64,000 nt of DNA from Meishania litoralis. Its GTDB lineage: Bacteria > Bacteroidota > Bacteroidia > Flavobacteriales > Flavobacteriaceae. The stretch covers positions 930,001 through 994,000 of the forward strand of contig NZ_JBHFPV010000001.1 of assembly GCF_042611095.1 (NCBI RefSeq), read 5' to 3'. Shown one piece after another: positions 52,559-62,924 of this stretch; position 1 is the stretch's first letter, and the number at the start of each line of letters is the position of its first letter. A program made the position numbers and the translations under genes. The notes under the pieces were generated by a model. The model ran no database searches. It had not been told where the DNA came from and saw only the letters and a program-made list of their open reading frames with translations.

Positions 52559-52867
52559 TTAAAGGTGTTTAGCAACATACAACCAAGCTTTTTTACCCGA
52601 TTTTAATCCGACCCTAATTCTTTTATAAAAATCTCCCTCATAGTCATCCGCATTCGCCAAATCGGTTTCGGTAACCTCATATACCATTCCTGATATACGA
52701 TGCGACGAATCTTTGGTCTTCAAAAGAGCCGGGTAGATTCCGTATGCCTTATTTGGTGATAGGACAAACCCCGTTACCTCATCAGGACAACCCGATAAGG
52801 TTTTTTGAAAAAGTACATTTTGCACGTCATGTTCCTGTAGCGTACCGTAAGAGAAAAGGTACTCCAT
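52559..52867 (-). CDS. Gamma-glutamylcyclotransferase (AIG2-like) family protein
   Basis: A 102-residue protein with the AIG2/GGCT fold: YLFSYGTLQEHDVQ at the N-terminus (the YGxL substrate-binding motif) and the acidic residues in TETDLANADDYEGDFYKRI. GGCT proteins cyclise gamma-glutamyl peptides, but many small members are unproven. It starts exactly after the stop of the DUF4286 gene, and rsmA follows eight bases later. Confidence 0.88.
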   Translation of the reverse strand: MEYLFSYGTLQEHDVQNVLFQKTLSGCPDEVTGFVLSPNKAYGIYPALLKTKDSSHRISGMVYEVTETDLANADDYEGDFYKRIRVGLKSGKKAWLYVAKHL

Positions 52868-53179
52868 TTAATGCTCGCTAATGATTTCAAGTTCTGTACG
52901 GAACGAAACAAATTTACCAGCGAAAAGACGTTGCGCATCTTCACGAAGTCTTGGTGCATCTTCACTATAATATTTGCCCAAGGTTTCCTTGTCTACCGTG
53001 GTGAACTGTACCGAATAGGTTATTCCGCCCATTTCTTCCTCAACCAGTACTTTACTCATTTTTGCACCGAGAAATTTTCCCGTTGCCAAAACATCGGGTA
53101 TATGGATTTCTTGCATCCATTTCAGCCATTCATCATGGACTGATTCCTCTATGTTGGTAGTTACGTTGTATATGTACAT
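52868..53179 (-). CDS. DUF4286 family protein
   Basis: A 103-residue protein starting MYIYNVTTNIEESVHDEWLK. It has a ferredoxin-like or monooxygenase-like alpha-beta layout with MEEEMGG-type turns, and belongs to DUF4286, a family seen next to rsmA or serS genes in Bacteroidota. Function is unknown. It abuts the AIG2-like gene without a gap and heads the four-gene run DUF4286-AIG2-rsmA-mgtE. Confidence 0.88.
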   Translation of the reverse strand: MYIYNVTTNIEESVHDEWLKWMQEIHIPDVLATGKFLGAKMSKVLVEEEMGGITYSVQFTTVDKETLGKYYSEDAPRLREDAQRLFAGKFVSFRTELEIISEH

Positions 53180-53280
53180 TTTTAAGGTTTAAATTCAATT
53201 TCGAACTCAAATGCAAACAACAGGTTCAAATACGATTTTAGAATCCATTTTTGAATTTGTTCTTGAACTTGGGTCTGTCT

Positions 53281-55068
53281 TTAATTAATGGAATCTCCCC
53301 TGAGTATCCTGAAATTCTTACGCGCTTGTGGAAAATAATAACTATCCTGATAATTATAGATTATTTTTTCATAATGCGTTTTGGCCTTTTCGGGTTCGCC
53401 CAACACCTTGCGATAAAGTTCGGCCATGGCAAAATGGGCATCGTCGGCCAAAATGCCGTTACCGTAGAATTCCGTTATTTTTTGATAATTGAACAGGGCG
53501 GCCTCATAGTCCTTAGTACTTTCCAGCAGTTCGCCCTGCTTCAACAAGGTCTCGTCCTCGATTTTTTCGCCCTTGTGATTCTGCAAAATAACCTCTAGCT
53601 CATCGATGGCTTCCTTTGTTTTATTTTGGTAGGCCAATAAGTCTGCACGGGCGTATTTTTTTAAGGCCGTCTGTGTGGAATCTTCCAACGAATTGTCAGA
53701 AATCAATAGGCTCAATTGCATGGCGTCGTTGGCGATCAATTGAGAGGTCGAACTTCTCAATACTTTCAACTGGGTCAACGCCCAATCGAAGTCGCCTTTG
53801 TAAAAACTGGTCTGCGCCACTTTATAGCGCGCATTCTGGCCAAGTACATCATTTTTCAATTTTTTCTGTATCTGTGAAAAATAGATCAATGCCTCATTGA
53901 ATTTTTTATCGTATACCAAGATGTCGCCCAAGGCCATTTTAATATAGGCCAACCCTCTTTGGTTTAAGGGCAGTTCCATACTATTCTTCAAAATCTCTAT
54001 TGCGGGTTCGGGCGTATCTTTTTTAAAGGTCAAAAAATTGGCATAGGCCACTTGCAATTGCAATGTACGGCTCTTGTACCCATGGATCTGGACCAAATCT
54101 TCATACTTTTTCTCTATTTTGTCCAGAGAAGCCGCATCGAAATCCATCAAGTCGATATCGATCAAATTCAATTGGGCGTTGAGCTTGGCAACCTCATCTT
54201 TGCCATTTTCAACGATGAATTCATAGATTTCGGTCGCCGCCAGCACCTCGTTCTCTTTTAAGGCCAAATCGGCCAGCCCTTCCAGCCTTTGAACAGAATT
54301 GCCATCTGTACGTTTGAAAATGGCCTTTTCTTGTCGAAATGCACTTTCATATTGCTTCTGTTGCACAAAAAGCCAACTGAGAATGTCGTTCCATAATATG
54401 TTCGGGTTCCGCTGTGCGTTCTGCAGTAAAATACGTTTTAGCTTGACATTGTTCTCGTTTTCAGGGTCTGACGAAATAAAATCATCGATACTTCTGAGAA
54501 TATTCGATTTTGAGACTTTGCCATCTACGATAAGTTTTAGGTATGCCTCGTACATTCTTGAGATATCGCCCTGTTCACCATAAATTCTGGCAATCTGATA
54601 ATTATAATCCAACTCCGGATTTAATTCCATAGAACGCTTAAAGGCTTTTAGCGCATAATCGAGAAGGGCATATTTTTGAAATTTAAAGCCAAGCCCGTAA
54701 CCAAAATTCGGATTCTCTTCAATTTTGGAAAGTGCCTTATCATAAAATTCATTGGCCTTACCTGGGGTATCCTGTAAAGTATAATTATACCCCAGTTCAA
54801 CGAGCAACGTCGGATATGGATTACCTGTCCGTATTCTATCCATTAAGAAATTCTCGGCGTCCAAATAGCGCTCCAATTGTTGATAGCAGGCAACCAGCCC
54901 CTCGGCATAATCGGTACGCCTTGGGTCTTTTTCGACCAATTTTTCATAGAAGACGGCAGCCTTTTCAAACTCACCATCATTGAAATATTGTTTTGCCAAG
55001 AAATCATCTTGGGCCAAAGTGGACGATAGAAGTACGAGGTACGAAATAAAAAGTACAATGAACCGCAT
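53281..55068 (-). CDS. Exported tetratricopeptide-repeat protein
   Basis: A 595-residue protein with a signal peptide (MRFIVLFISYLVLLSSTLAQ) and TPR/Sel1-like helical repeats throughout (for example FLAKQYFNDGEFEKAAVFYEKLVEKDP, GYGLGFKFQKYALLDYALKAFKRSMELNP, ALGDILVYDKKFNEALIYFSQIQ). It is likely a periplasmic or outer-membrane-attached scaffold. Its last part, with a repeated EAALFNYQKITEFYG and GEPEKAKTHYEKI, resembles YbgF-type TPRs. It lies 46 bases downstream of serS. Confidence 0.9.
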   Translation of the reverse strand: MRFIVLFISYLVLLSSTLAQDDFLAKQYFNDGEFEKAAVFYEKLVEKDPRRTDYAEGLVACYQQLERYLDAENFLMDRIRTGNPYPTLLVELGYNYTLQDTPGKANEFYDKALSKIEENPNFGYGLGFKFQKYALLDYALKAFKRSMELNPELDYNYQIARIYGEQGDISRMYEAYLKLIVDGKVSKSNILRSIDDFISSDPENENNVKLKRILLQNAQRNPNILWNDILSWLFVQQKQYESAFRQEKAIFKRTDGNSVQRLEGLADLALKENEVLAATEIYEFIVENGKDEVAKLNAQLNLIDIDLMDFDAASLDKIEKKYEDLVQIHGYKSRTLQLQVAYANFLTFKKDTPEPAIEILKNSMELPLNQRGLAYIKMALGDILVYDKKFNEALIYFSQIQKKLKNDVLGQNARYKVAQTSFYKGDFDWALTQLKVLRSSTSQLIANDAMQLSLLISDNSLEDSTQTALKKYARADLLAYQNKTKEAIDELEVILQNHKGEKIEDETLLKQGELLESTKDYEAALFNYQKITEFYGNGILADDAHFAMAELYRKVLGEPEKAKTHYEKIIYNYQDSYYFPQARKNFRILRGDSIN

Positions 55069-55114
55069 TGTCCAAAGATAACGTAGAATAGAAGATTTTG
55101 GTGTTAAGGTGGTC

Positions 55115-56386
55115 TTAATCGATCACATCGAATCCGCAATAGGGCACCAAAACCTTTGGAATCTTTATACCGTCGGCCGTCTGGTAATTTTCCAAAATGC
55201 CCGCCAATACTCTTGGAAGTGCCAAAGAGCTACCATTGAGCGTATGGGCCAATTGGCTTTTTCCATTTTTGTCTTTGTAGCGCAATTTTAAGCGATTGGC
55301 CTGATAGGTCTCGAAATTGGAAACCGAGCTTATTTCCAACCAACGGTCCTGAGCGGTGGAAAAAACTTCGAAGTCATAGGTCAAGGCCGAGGTAAAACCG
55401 AGGTCGCCCCCGCAAAGTCTTAGAATTCTATAGGGAAGTTCAAGTTCGCGGAGTATGTTTTTCACATGTTCAACCATACCGTCAAGGGCCTTATATGAGT
55501 TTGACGGATGTTCGACACGAACGATCTCGACCTTGTCGAACTGGTGCAGACGGTTGAGTCCGCGTACATGGGCCCCATAACTTCCGGCCTCGCGTCGAAA
55601 GCAAGGTGTGTAACCGGTATAACAGATCGGAAAATCTTTTTCGTTCAAAATTTCGTCGCGCAACAAATTGGTGACGGGTACTTCGGCCGTCGGAATCAGA
55701 TAGAGATTGTCTTCGCCGATATGGTACATTTGGCCTTCCTTATCGGGCAACTGCCCGGTACCAAAGCCTGAAGCTTCGTTCACCAAATGCGGTACCTGCA
55801 TCTCGGTATATCCGGCCTCAGTATTCCTATCCAAAAAATAAGCGATCAGGGCGCGCTGTAAACGTGCACCTTTGCCCTTGTAGACAGGAAAACCCGCCCC
55901 GGTAATTTTTACACCCAGTTCAAAATCGATAAGATCAAATTTTTTGGCCAGTTCCCAATGTGGCAGTGCATCGGTATTCAAGGTAGGTATGTCGCCTTCC
56001 CTAAAAACCTCCTCATTGTCTTCTTCCGTGTTTCCCGATGGCACAAGTTCGTGGGGCACATTCGGTATTTGGTACAACACATTTTGCAGGTCTTCGGCCG
56101 TGGTGTTCAACGTTTCCCCCAATTGCTTCGATTCTTCCTTTAGGGCACCCGTTTTTTCCTTTAAAATGTTCGCTTCGTCTTTTTTTCCGCTTTTGAACAA
56201 TCCGCCTATTTCTTTTGACAATTTGTTGCTTTCCGCTAAAACGGTATCAAGACGTGCCTGGGTCGAACGCCTTTTTTCATCAAGCCTCAATACATTGTCC
56301 AACAATGGGGCCGCATCAATGTTCCGCTTTCCCAGCGCCTTGATGATTTCATCCTTATTATCACGAATGACCTGTAACTGTAACAT
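55115..56386 (-). CDS. serS: Seryl-tRNA synthetase
   Basis: A 423-residue class II tRNA synthetase. An N-terminal coiled-coil arm (residues 30-105) holds the long tRNA-Ser variable arm. The catalytic core has motif 2 in CFRREAGSYGAHVRGLNRLHQF and motif 3 near the C-terminus (LNGSSLALPRVLAGILENYQ). Length is typical. It probably heads a unit with the downstream TPR gene. Confidence 0.97.
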   Translation of the reverse strand: MLQLQVIRDNKDEIIKALGKRNIDAAPLLDNVLRLDEKRRSTQARLDTVLAESNKLSKEIGGLFKSGKKDEANILKEKTGALKEESKQLGETLNTTAEDLQNVLYQIPNVPHELVPSGNTEEDNEEVFREGDIPTLNTDALPHWELAKKFDLIDFELGVKITGAGFPVYKGKGARLQRALIAYFLDRNTEAGYTEMQVPHLVNEASGFGTGQLPDKEGQMYHIGEDNLYLIPTAEVPVTNLLRDEILNEKDFPICYTGYTPCFRREAGSYGAHVRGLNRLHQFDKVEIVRVEHPSNSYKALDGMVEHVKNILRELELPYRILRLCGGDLGFTSALTYDFEVFSTAQDRWLEISSVSNFETYQANRLKLRYKDKNGKSQLAHTLNGSSLALPRVLAGILENYQTADGIKIPKVLVPYCGFDVID

Positions 56387-56472
56387 TGGTATTTGTTATA
56401 TGAAGGGCAAATTTAAGGTAATCCGATGATTTAAGGCTTATATTTATCCTTCACGTAGACAAAAAACCTCTT

Positions 56473-56853
56473 ATGATCTTTGAACATTTTGCACTCAACG
56501 TAATGAATGTTGACCAAGTCGTTGCATGGTACATCGAAAATCTGGGACTAAAAGTTGCGGTCCGAGAAAATGAACCTCCTTTCATGACATTTTTGGCCGA
56601 TTCTTCCGATCGCGTTATCATGGAATTATACCACAGGCCCGATGAGTCTATAACGGATTTTGCAAACCAACACCCGCTCACATTTCATGTGGCCTTTATT
56701 TCTGAAAATGCACAAGAAGATAGGGTTCGCTTAGAAAAACAAGGTGCTTCGTTTTTTGAGGAAGTCAAAAAAGAGGACGGCAGCCATTTGGTGATGCTTC
56801 GAGATCCCTGGGGCATGCCCTTGCAATTATGTCAACGAACGGTCAAGTTTTGA
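56473..56853 (+). CDS. Glyoxalase/VOC-superfamily protein
   Basis: A 126-residue VOC-fold protein (FEHFALNVMNVDQVVAWYIENLGLKV; HLVMLRDPWGMPLQL) with His in the first beta-alpha segment and a Glu region in the second, as in metal-binding glyoxalase/fosfomycin-resistance relatives. Substrate unknown. It runs opposite to serS and converges with the HTTM gene, with four bases between the stops. Confidence 0.85.
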   Translation: MIFEHFALNVMNVDQVVAWYIENLGLKVAVRENEPPFMTFLADSSDRVIMELYHRPDESITDFANQHPLTFHVAFISENAQEDRVRLEKQGASFFEEVKKEDGSHLVMLRDPWGMPLQLCQRTVKF

Positions 56854-56857
56854 GTCG

Positions 56858-58174
56858 CTAATCCAATTTTGAGGGTAAAATCCATTCATTATGGCGAACA
56901 TAACTCCAGGGGGTATTGGCCAAATCGACTTCTGGATCGATAAATTGTTCATAGGGCCTGCCATTGATACTTATCTTTGATTTTACATGAACCGCTATAT
57001 TCTTGCCCTTTTCGGCATAATCTTTTTTTAACTTTTGGGCGAACTGCCAAATAAAATCAGGATAGGCCTGAAGTCTGCGCTTTTGCTTTTTTGTGACATA
57101 GGCATCTAGGTCGATATTGTAGGTTTCGCCGGTTTCGGAATCCGTGACCGTGAACTCGGTCACACCGCTTCTACTTCTCAACATCATTCGCCAGCTCAAA
57201 CGATGGCCCTCTTCCGTCCATAATACATCGTCTTCAATAAAATGGTGCCTTATCGGTAATATGAACTGGATCAGAAAATAGCTCGCGCCCAACAAGATCG
57301 CCATGTTCTTATAGGGCGGAATCTTAACCTCGTTCGATATATAGGCTTCTTTCTTCTTCAAGAAAATCTTTCTTATGGTTTCGGGTTCAAAAAAGAACAC
57401 CGTAAAGGCCAAGGAGAGATACGGGAATATACCTATTTGAAAGACTATCGAATTGAACAAATGAAAAAAGATAGAAGTGATGAAGGCGATTTTACGGGTC
57501 GGCTTCCAAAGGAGTGCGGGAACGATCAGAAGATCAAAGAGAATACCAAATGTACCGATTATCTTGTGTACCCAAGTTTCCTGCAAAAGCGGCCCTATCA
57601 GAGGGTAATCGGCCTTGTTCAACATCAGGATCTCTATGATACCGAAGTCGAGCCAGTCGCCATACAGCTTTGCTATCGATGCGAATGTATATACGATGAA
57701 CAACTGAAGTACGATGATCCATTTGACGTAACTGAACATATAGTTTCGCTTCAACCTAGGTAGCTTTTTCGCATCGCTGGAATATGCCCGGTGGGCAGGA
57801 AAAAAACACATGAACAACGAAATCAAGATCAAGAGATAATAATGGTTGTTGTACGATGATTTCTGCATAAGGTATACACCTGTCCATAGTACGGTAAAGG
57901 CGATAATGCTGAAACGATATTTATAGCCAAAAGCAATGCAGATACCCAAAGTACCCATTACGAAAAAATAGAAATACATACCCCAACCGGGTAGCGGCTG
58001 TAACCATTCAAAACCGATAAAGGTAAAGGTAAATTCGGGCTCTACCAGTGTACGCCTTATCCATCCGGTCATTATCGCACCATAGCATTCAAGTGCGACG
58101 AGTACTCCGAAGAACATTCTAAAAATCAATAGGGGAGCGTTGTCGATCTTGGTAAAAAGCAACTGTCTCAACAT
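56858..58174 (-). CDS. HTTM (vitamin K-dependent gamma-carboxylase-like) membrane protein
   Basis: A 438-residue membrane protein of the HTTM family (horizontally transferred transmembrane domain). It has about six to eight helices with the typical NAPLLIFRMFFGVLVALECYGAIMTG beginning, and a C-terminal cytoplasmic or periplasmic tail rich in charge. Family members include gamma-carboxylase-like and putative lipid-modifying enzymes; the function here is unknown. ATG 58174 overlaps the ribF stop (TGATG); GTG 58177 is an alternative. Confidence 0.85.
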   Translation of the reverse strand: MLRQLLFTKIDNAPLLIFRMFFGVLVALECYGAIMTGWIRRTLVEPEFTFTFIGFEWLQPLPGWGMYFYFFVMGTLGICIAFGYKYRFSIIAFTVLWTGVYLMQKSSYNNHYYLLILISLFMCFFPAHRAYSSDAKKLPRLKRNYMFSYVKWIIVLQLFIVYTFASIAKLYGDWLDFGIIEILMLNKADYPLIGPLLQETWVHKIIGTFGILFDLLIVPALLWKPTRKIAFITSIFFHLFNSIVFQIGIFPYLSLAFTVFFFEPETIRKIFLKKKEAYISNEVKIPPYKNMAILLGASYFLIQFILPIRHHFIEDDVLWTEEGHRLSWRMMLRSRSGVTEFTVTDSETGETYNIDLDAYVTKKQKRRLQAYPDFIWQFAQKLKKDYAEKGKNIAVHVKSKISINGRPYEQFIDPEVDLANTPWSYVRHNEWILPSKLD

Positions 58175-59103
58175 CACTTTGAGATTAAAGCGATTGCGTT
58201 TTCTTTGTCTTTCATCAACTGTTGACGTAGTGCTTCGACCGATTCGAATTTAGTTTCGTTTCTGAGGCGATGCAAAACATTGACCTGAATTTCTTGCCCG
58301 TAAAGATCTGCCTCGAAATCGAAAAAATTGACCTCTATGCTTCTTTGTTCATCATCTGCGACAGTGGGGTTGAAACCGATGTTCATCATACCGTGAACCC
58401 GTTTTCCGTTCAAAAGTGCTTCAACAGCATATACCCCGTTCTTGGGTATCAACTTATAGGTCTCGGGAATATGTAAATTAGCCGTTGGAAAACCTATCTG
58501 TCTGCCGAGCCCCCTGCCCTTGATAATCGTTCCGGTCAGCATATAGGCATATCCCAAATATTGATTGGCGACCAAAACATCACCATTTTCCAAGGCTTTT
58601 CTAATTTTTGTGGAACTAACCGAAACATCGTCGATTTCTTGGGCCGATATTTCCTCCACTTCAAAACCCAAAGTGCTGCCAAAAGCCCTTAGGTCGTTAA
58701 TGTTCGCGGTTCTATTTCTACCAAACCGGTGGTCGTAGCCAATGATGATTTTCTTCATACCCAGCTTGTTTACCAGATTATCGCGAACAAATTGGGTCGC
58801 CGTCAATCTTGAAAATTCTATGGTAAACGGGTGGACTATAAGGCAATCGATACCCAACTGGCCCAGAATATTGGCTTTTTCGTTTATAGTGTTCAGTAGT
58901 TTGATATCAGAATCTTTTTGCAACACCATTCGTGGGTGGGGAAAAAAGGTAAGAACTGTGGATTTCAACCCAAGTGCTGCAGCACTCTTGGTCAAACGGC
59001 GCAAAATTTCACGGTGCCCAACATGTACTCCGTCAAATGTGCCTATAGTGAGCACGGTGGAATGCTGTTCGTCGAATTTGGTTATGCTTTGGACTGTTAG
59101 CAC
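58174..59103 (-). CDS. ribF: Bifunctional riboflavin kinase/FAD synthetase
   Basis: A 309-residue enzyme that makes FMN and FAD. The N-terminal nucleotidyltransferase domain has TIGTFDGVHVGHREILRRL and SSTKIRKALENGD; the C-terminal kinase domain has GRGLGRQIGFPTANL and NGVYAVEALLNG. Length is typical. The HTTM gene follows with overlapping stop and start. Confidence 0.96.
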   Translation of the reverse strand: MLTVQSITKFDEQHSTVLTIGTFDGVHVGHREILRRLTKSAAALGLKSTVLTFFPHPRMVLQKDSDIKLLNTINEKANILGQLGIDCLIVHPFTIEFSRLTATQFVRDNLVNKLGMKKIIIGYDHRFGRNRTANINDLRAFGSTLGFEVEEISAQEIDDVSVSSTKIRKALENGDVLVANQYLGYAYMLTGTIIKGRGLGRQIGFPTANLHIPETYKLIPKNGVYAVEALLNGKRVHGMMNIGFNPTVADDEQRSIEVNFFDFEADLYGQEIQVNVLHRLRNETKFESVEALRQQLMKDKENAIALISK

Positions 59104-59127
59104 GTAATCAGGATAATAAAAAAGGGT

Positions 59128-59135
59128 TATATTTG
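59128..59135 (+). promoter_or_regulatory. -7 element of the secreted protease operon
   Basis: TATATTTG (59128-59135) is a full TAnnTTTG match, 21 bases before the ATG at 59157. Confidence 0.5.
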
Positions 59136-59156
59136 ATTCTGGCTAAAAACCCCTTA

Positions 59157-62100
59157 ATGGCTACAAAACTACGTCTTGTTTTTACAATTACCATAGTATT
59201 TTTTTCCTTTTACGGGTATTCACAACATAGCTATTGGAAAATAGAAAATAGCCATGCAAGTTTCGAAAAAGGGTTCTCAGAACGTTTTGACATCAAAAGG
59301 GGAATCGTTTTTACATTTGAGGAACCCCTTTTTAAGAATGAATTGAAATCGATATCATCGACCAAAAAAAGGTCTAAAATCGTCTACTTTCCAAATGGTG
59401 AAGGCGAACTAATGGCGTTCGATGTGATTGAAGCTCCCGTAATGAGTCCTGAATTGGCCGCAAAATTCCCGGAAATCAAATCTTATGTGGGTCGCGGACT
59501 CGAAAATGACGGTTCAAAGATCCGTTTCAGTGTGTCCCATAAAGGCATACAGGCCATGATGGTCAATACCGACGACAAGGGCGCTGTGTTTTTACAGAAG
59601 GTCGGAAATAATAAATATGCGGTATATAAACGTGAAAATAATACTTTAGAAAGTGCTTTTGTATGCAAAACCGAATCCTTGATCGAAAAGACGATTGGGT
59701 CTTTGGCATCAAAACCGGCGGTCGATAGAGCGCTCAGAAAATTTCGACTTGCGGTCGCGGCGTCAGGTGAGTACACCGAATACCATGGCGGATCCATAGT
59801 TGATGCCATGGCTGCGATCAATGCTACGGTGACGCGCATAAATCAGGTTTACGAGACGGATCTGGGCATATCGCTCGAGTTGGTCGCGAACAATCAAGAT
59901 ATCATCTATACCGATGCTGCAACCGATCCTTTCGGGGGAAATTTAAATACCGAGATACAAAACACGTTAACAGAAGAGATTGGGCCGGCGAATTATGATA
60001 TAGGGCATTTATTCCATAAGGGAAGCAATGATGGAAATGCTGGTTTTGTGGGTTCGGTGTGCAGCGACAATAAAAAAGGAAGTGCCTACTCTTCTGGAGT
60101 GAACCCGGAGGGCGATATTTTTGACATTGACTATGTGTCGCACGAAATGGGCCATCAATTCGGTGCCAATCATACATGGTCGTTCGAATCGGAAGGCACC
60201 GTTGTTCAGGCAGAACCCGGTAGCGGAACCACCATTATGGGTTATGCGGGCATTACCGGAGTAAACAATGTCGCACCTAGCGGTGATGATTATTTTCATT
60301 ACTACAGTATTGTACAGATTTCGGATTATCTCGAAACACATGGTTGTGGTATGAGTGAAAACCTTGTAAATGTTTCGCCAGAGGCCTCCGATATTGGTGA
60401 CTTTGTCATTCCGAAGTCTACGGCTTTCGTACTCGAAGGATCTGCAACCGATGCCAATGTGGATGATGTTCTTACTTATACTTGGGAGCAGATCGACAAT
60501 GGAGTGGTTACCCAGGCAACTTTTGGGCCTACCAATCCCGTCGGGGCCAACTTTCGCTCCCAAAAACCAAGTGATTCGCCCATAAGATATTTCCCTAATC
60601 TGAACAGTGTGCTTCAAGGTGAGCTTACCCAGACAACTCCATCGATCAATTCGGCCTGGGAAACCGTTTCGGATGTAGAACGTGATTTTAATTTTGCCTT
60701 CACGGTTCGAGATAATGCCTTGGGCGGAGGCCAAGTGGACCACGATCTTGTCAAAGTGTCCGTTGTAAACGGTGCCGGACCGTTCAAAGTGCTATCGCAA
60801 GCCGAAAATGAAGTTCTTTCGGCCGGTACGACGCAAGACATAATTTGGGATGTTGCGAACACCGAAAGGGCACCTGTAAGTGCCACTCTTGTCGATATTT
60901 TTCTATCAACTGATGGCGGATTGACCTTTCCGACTGTTTTGGCCCAGAACACCCCCAATGATGGAAGTCATCGAGTTGTCTTTCCTGGTGTGGCAACCAC
61001 TCAGGCAAGAATTATGGTCAAGGCCAGTGACAATATCTTCTATGCGGTCAATGAAAGTGATTTTACCATCGAGGCTTCAGAAATCGTGTTGAACTTTTCA
61101 GAATTGGAATATGGGGTCTGCCAACCCGACAATCTTGTCGTTCCATTTAACTACCAGACTTATCTAGGCTTCAATGAAGAGGCCACATTTGGCGTTGTTT
61201 CAACCCCTCCTGGATTGAATATTACTTTTTCGCCCGAAACGGCCATCGATACCGATACTCCCGTAGAAATGACAATTTCAGATACGCAGAACCTTGCGGA
61301 GGGTAATTATATAATTAGGGTTCTGGCCACGAGCGCCACCAAAACGCAACAGGTTGAGCTAGACTTGAACATCTACGATACCGATTTCACCGATATAACC
61401 CTGATTTCTCCCATCGATGGCCTTCAAGATTCATCGACCACCCTCGGTTTAGAATGGCAGGGCGATCCCGCCTATACCTCGTACGATGTTCAAATCGCCA
61501 CAGACGCTGCATTTACGAACATCATTGATCAAAACAATGTTATCACCAGCACTTATCTGCCCAACAACCTTCAACATGAAACTACCTACTATTGGAGGGT
61601 GCGACCAAAAAACGCCTGTGGTGAAGGATCTTTCGGAGCCGCCTTTAGCTTTACGACCATTAGTTTCAGTTGTGAAAGTATATCGCCCGATGGCCTACCA
61701 CTTGAAATACCTGCCGCTGGTACCCCGACCATTACCTCAAAGGTCGCCTTTTTTGAAGACCTGATCTTGTCGGATGTTAACGTGAATCTCGAAATTGAAC
61801 ATACTTTTTTGTCTGATTTGGTCGTCAGTCTGACTTCGCCTGCAGGTACGACCGTTGTTCTAATATCAAGTTCATGTGGGGAATTAAAGAACATCAACGC
61901 CACCTTTGATGATAGTGGCGAGAGTTTTGTATGTGGAGGCGACCCTGCGATAAGCGGAACGGTAAAACCATTGGGGTCGTTAAACGTTTTCAAAGGCGAA
62001 TCGATTTTAGGGGAGTGGATATTAAAGATTGAAGATACCGCGGCCTCTGATGGCGGAGCACTGGTTGATTTTTCCCTTGAAGTTTGCGTCGAAGGTGAGT

Positions 62101-62924
62101 TCAGACCTGATGCAGATAAGGATGGGGTTTTCGATGATGGTGATGATATTTGTCTTGGAACTCCTGAAGGAGCCGAGGTAAATTCGGAAGGTTGCGAGAT
62201 ATTTAGGTTTCCATCAAATAATTTCTCCGTGGAACTTACAAGCGAATCGTGTCGAAACCAGAATGATGGCGCAATTGATATTTCGGCGACACTACCTGTT
62301 GATTATGCCATAACGATAACAGGTCCGGGTACAGATCTGTCCGATGATTTTACAAGTTCGTTTTCCACCTCGAACTTGTCGGCAGGAACGTATAATGTCT
62401 GTATCACCGGTACCGAAGGTGCCAAGCAATATGAACCGAACTGCTTTGAGGTCATCATAACCGAACCTCAGCCGATAGGTGTAAGCTCTAAAACCGATCT
62501 GAAAAGCGAACAGATTACTTTAACTCTTGAAGGTGCAGAAATCTTCTATATTGAACTGAACGGGGAATCGATTCAGACCCAGGCAAAAGAAATAACCCTG
62601 GGCCTGAAAGACGGATATAATAAATTGAAGGTCTCCACGGCCCAAGTATGCCAAGGCATCTATGAAGAAGAGTTTTTCATTTCAAGCAGGCCGTTGATCT
62701 ACCCGAACCCGTTTACAGAATACACGAATATCTTTGTGCGTTCAGGTCTCAAAAATATAAAAGTTAGCATTTTTACCGCCGATGGCCGATTGGTGAAAAG
62801 CACAGTTTACCAAAATAACGATACTGAAACGGCCCTGAACTTTCAAGGATTGCCTTCAGGTATGTATTATGTTAAATTCGAAGGGCCCGAAATAAAAATG
62901 GCCACTAAAGTGATAAAGCAATGA
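59157..62924 (+). CDS. Secreted reprolysin-like metalloprotease with T9SS sorting domain
   Basis: A 1255-residue exported protein. ATG 59157 gives a signal peptide (LRLVFTITIVFFSFYGYSQ). A propeptide is followed by an M12B/reprolysin-like catalytic domain with the full metzincin zinc motif HEMGHQFGANH (about residue 335). Then come beta-rich domains, a fibronectin type III-like region (LISPIDGLQDSSTTLGLEWQ), a proprotein-convertase P-domain-like region (FFEDLILSDVNVNLEIEHTFLSDLVVSLTSPAGT), and a type IX secretion C-terminal domain (LIYPNPFTEYTNIFV...SGMYYVKFEG). It should be anchored or released at the cell surface. A lipoprotein gene overlaps its stop by four bases. Confidence 0.93.
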   Translation: MATKLRLVFTITIVFFSFYGYSQHSYWKIENSHASFEKGFSERFDIKRGIVFTFEEPLFKNELKSISSTKKRSKIVYFPNGEGELMAFDVIEAPVMSPELAAKFPEIKSYVGRGLENDGSKIRFSVSHKGIQAMMVNTDDKGAVFLQKVGNNKYAVYKRENNTLESAFVCKTESLIEKTIGSLASKPAVDRALRKFRLAVAASGEYTEYHGGSIVDAMAAINATVTRINQVYETDLGISLELVANNQDIIYTDAATDPFGGNLNTEIQNTLTEEIGPANYDIGHLFHKGSNDGNAGFVGSVCSDNKKGSAYSSGVNPEGDIFDIDYVSHEMGHQFGANHTWSFESEGTVVQAEPGSGTTIMGYAGITGVNNVAPSGDDYFHYYSIVQISDYLETHGCGMSENLVNVSPEASDIGDFVIPKSTAFVLEGSATDANVDDVLTYTWEQIDNGVVTQATFGPTNPVGANFRSQKPSDSPIRYFPNLNSVLQGELTQTTPSINSAWETVSDVERDFNFAFTVRDNALGGGQVDHDLVKVSVVNGAGPFKVLSQAENEVLSAGTTQDIIWDVANTERAPVSATLVDIFLSTDGGLTFPTVLAQNTPNDGSHRVVFPGVATTQARIMVKASDNIFYAVNESDFTIEASEIVLNFSELEYGVCQPDNLVVPFNYQTYLGFNEEATFGVVSTPPGLNITFSPETAIDTDTPVEMTISDTQNLAEGNYIIRVLATSATKTQQVELDLNIYDTDFTDITLISPIDGLQDSSTTLGLEWQGDPAYTSYDVQIATDAAFTNIIDQNNVITSTYLPNNLQHETTYYWRVRPKNACGEGSFGAAFSFTTISFSCESISPDGLPLEIPAAGTPTITSKVAFFEDLILSDVNVNLEIEHTFLSDLVVSLTSPAGTTVVLISSSCGELKNINATFDDSGESFVCGGDPAISGTVKPLGSLNVFKGESILGEWILKIEDTAASDGGALVDFSLEVCVEGEFRPDADKDGVFDDGDDICLGTPEGAEVNSEGCEIFRFPSNNFSVELTSESCRNQNDGAIDISATLPVDYAITITGPGTDLSDDFTSSFSTSNLSAGTYNVCITGTEGAKQYEPNCFEVIITEPQPIGVSSKTDLKSEQITLTLEGAEIFYIELNGESIQTQAKEITLGLKDGYNKLKVSTAQVCQGIYEEEFFISSRPLIYPNPFTEYTNIFVRSGLKNIKVSIFTADGRLVKSTVYQNNDTETALNFQGLPSGMYYVKFEGPEIKMATKVIKQ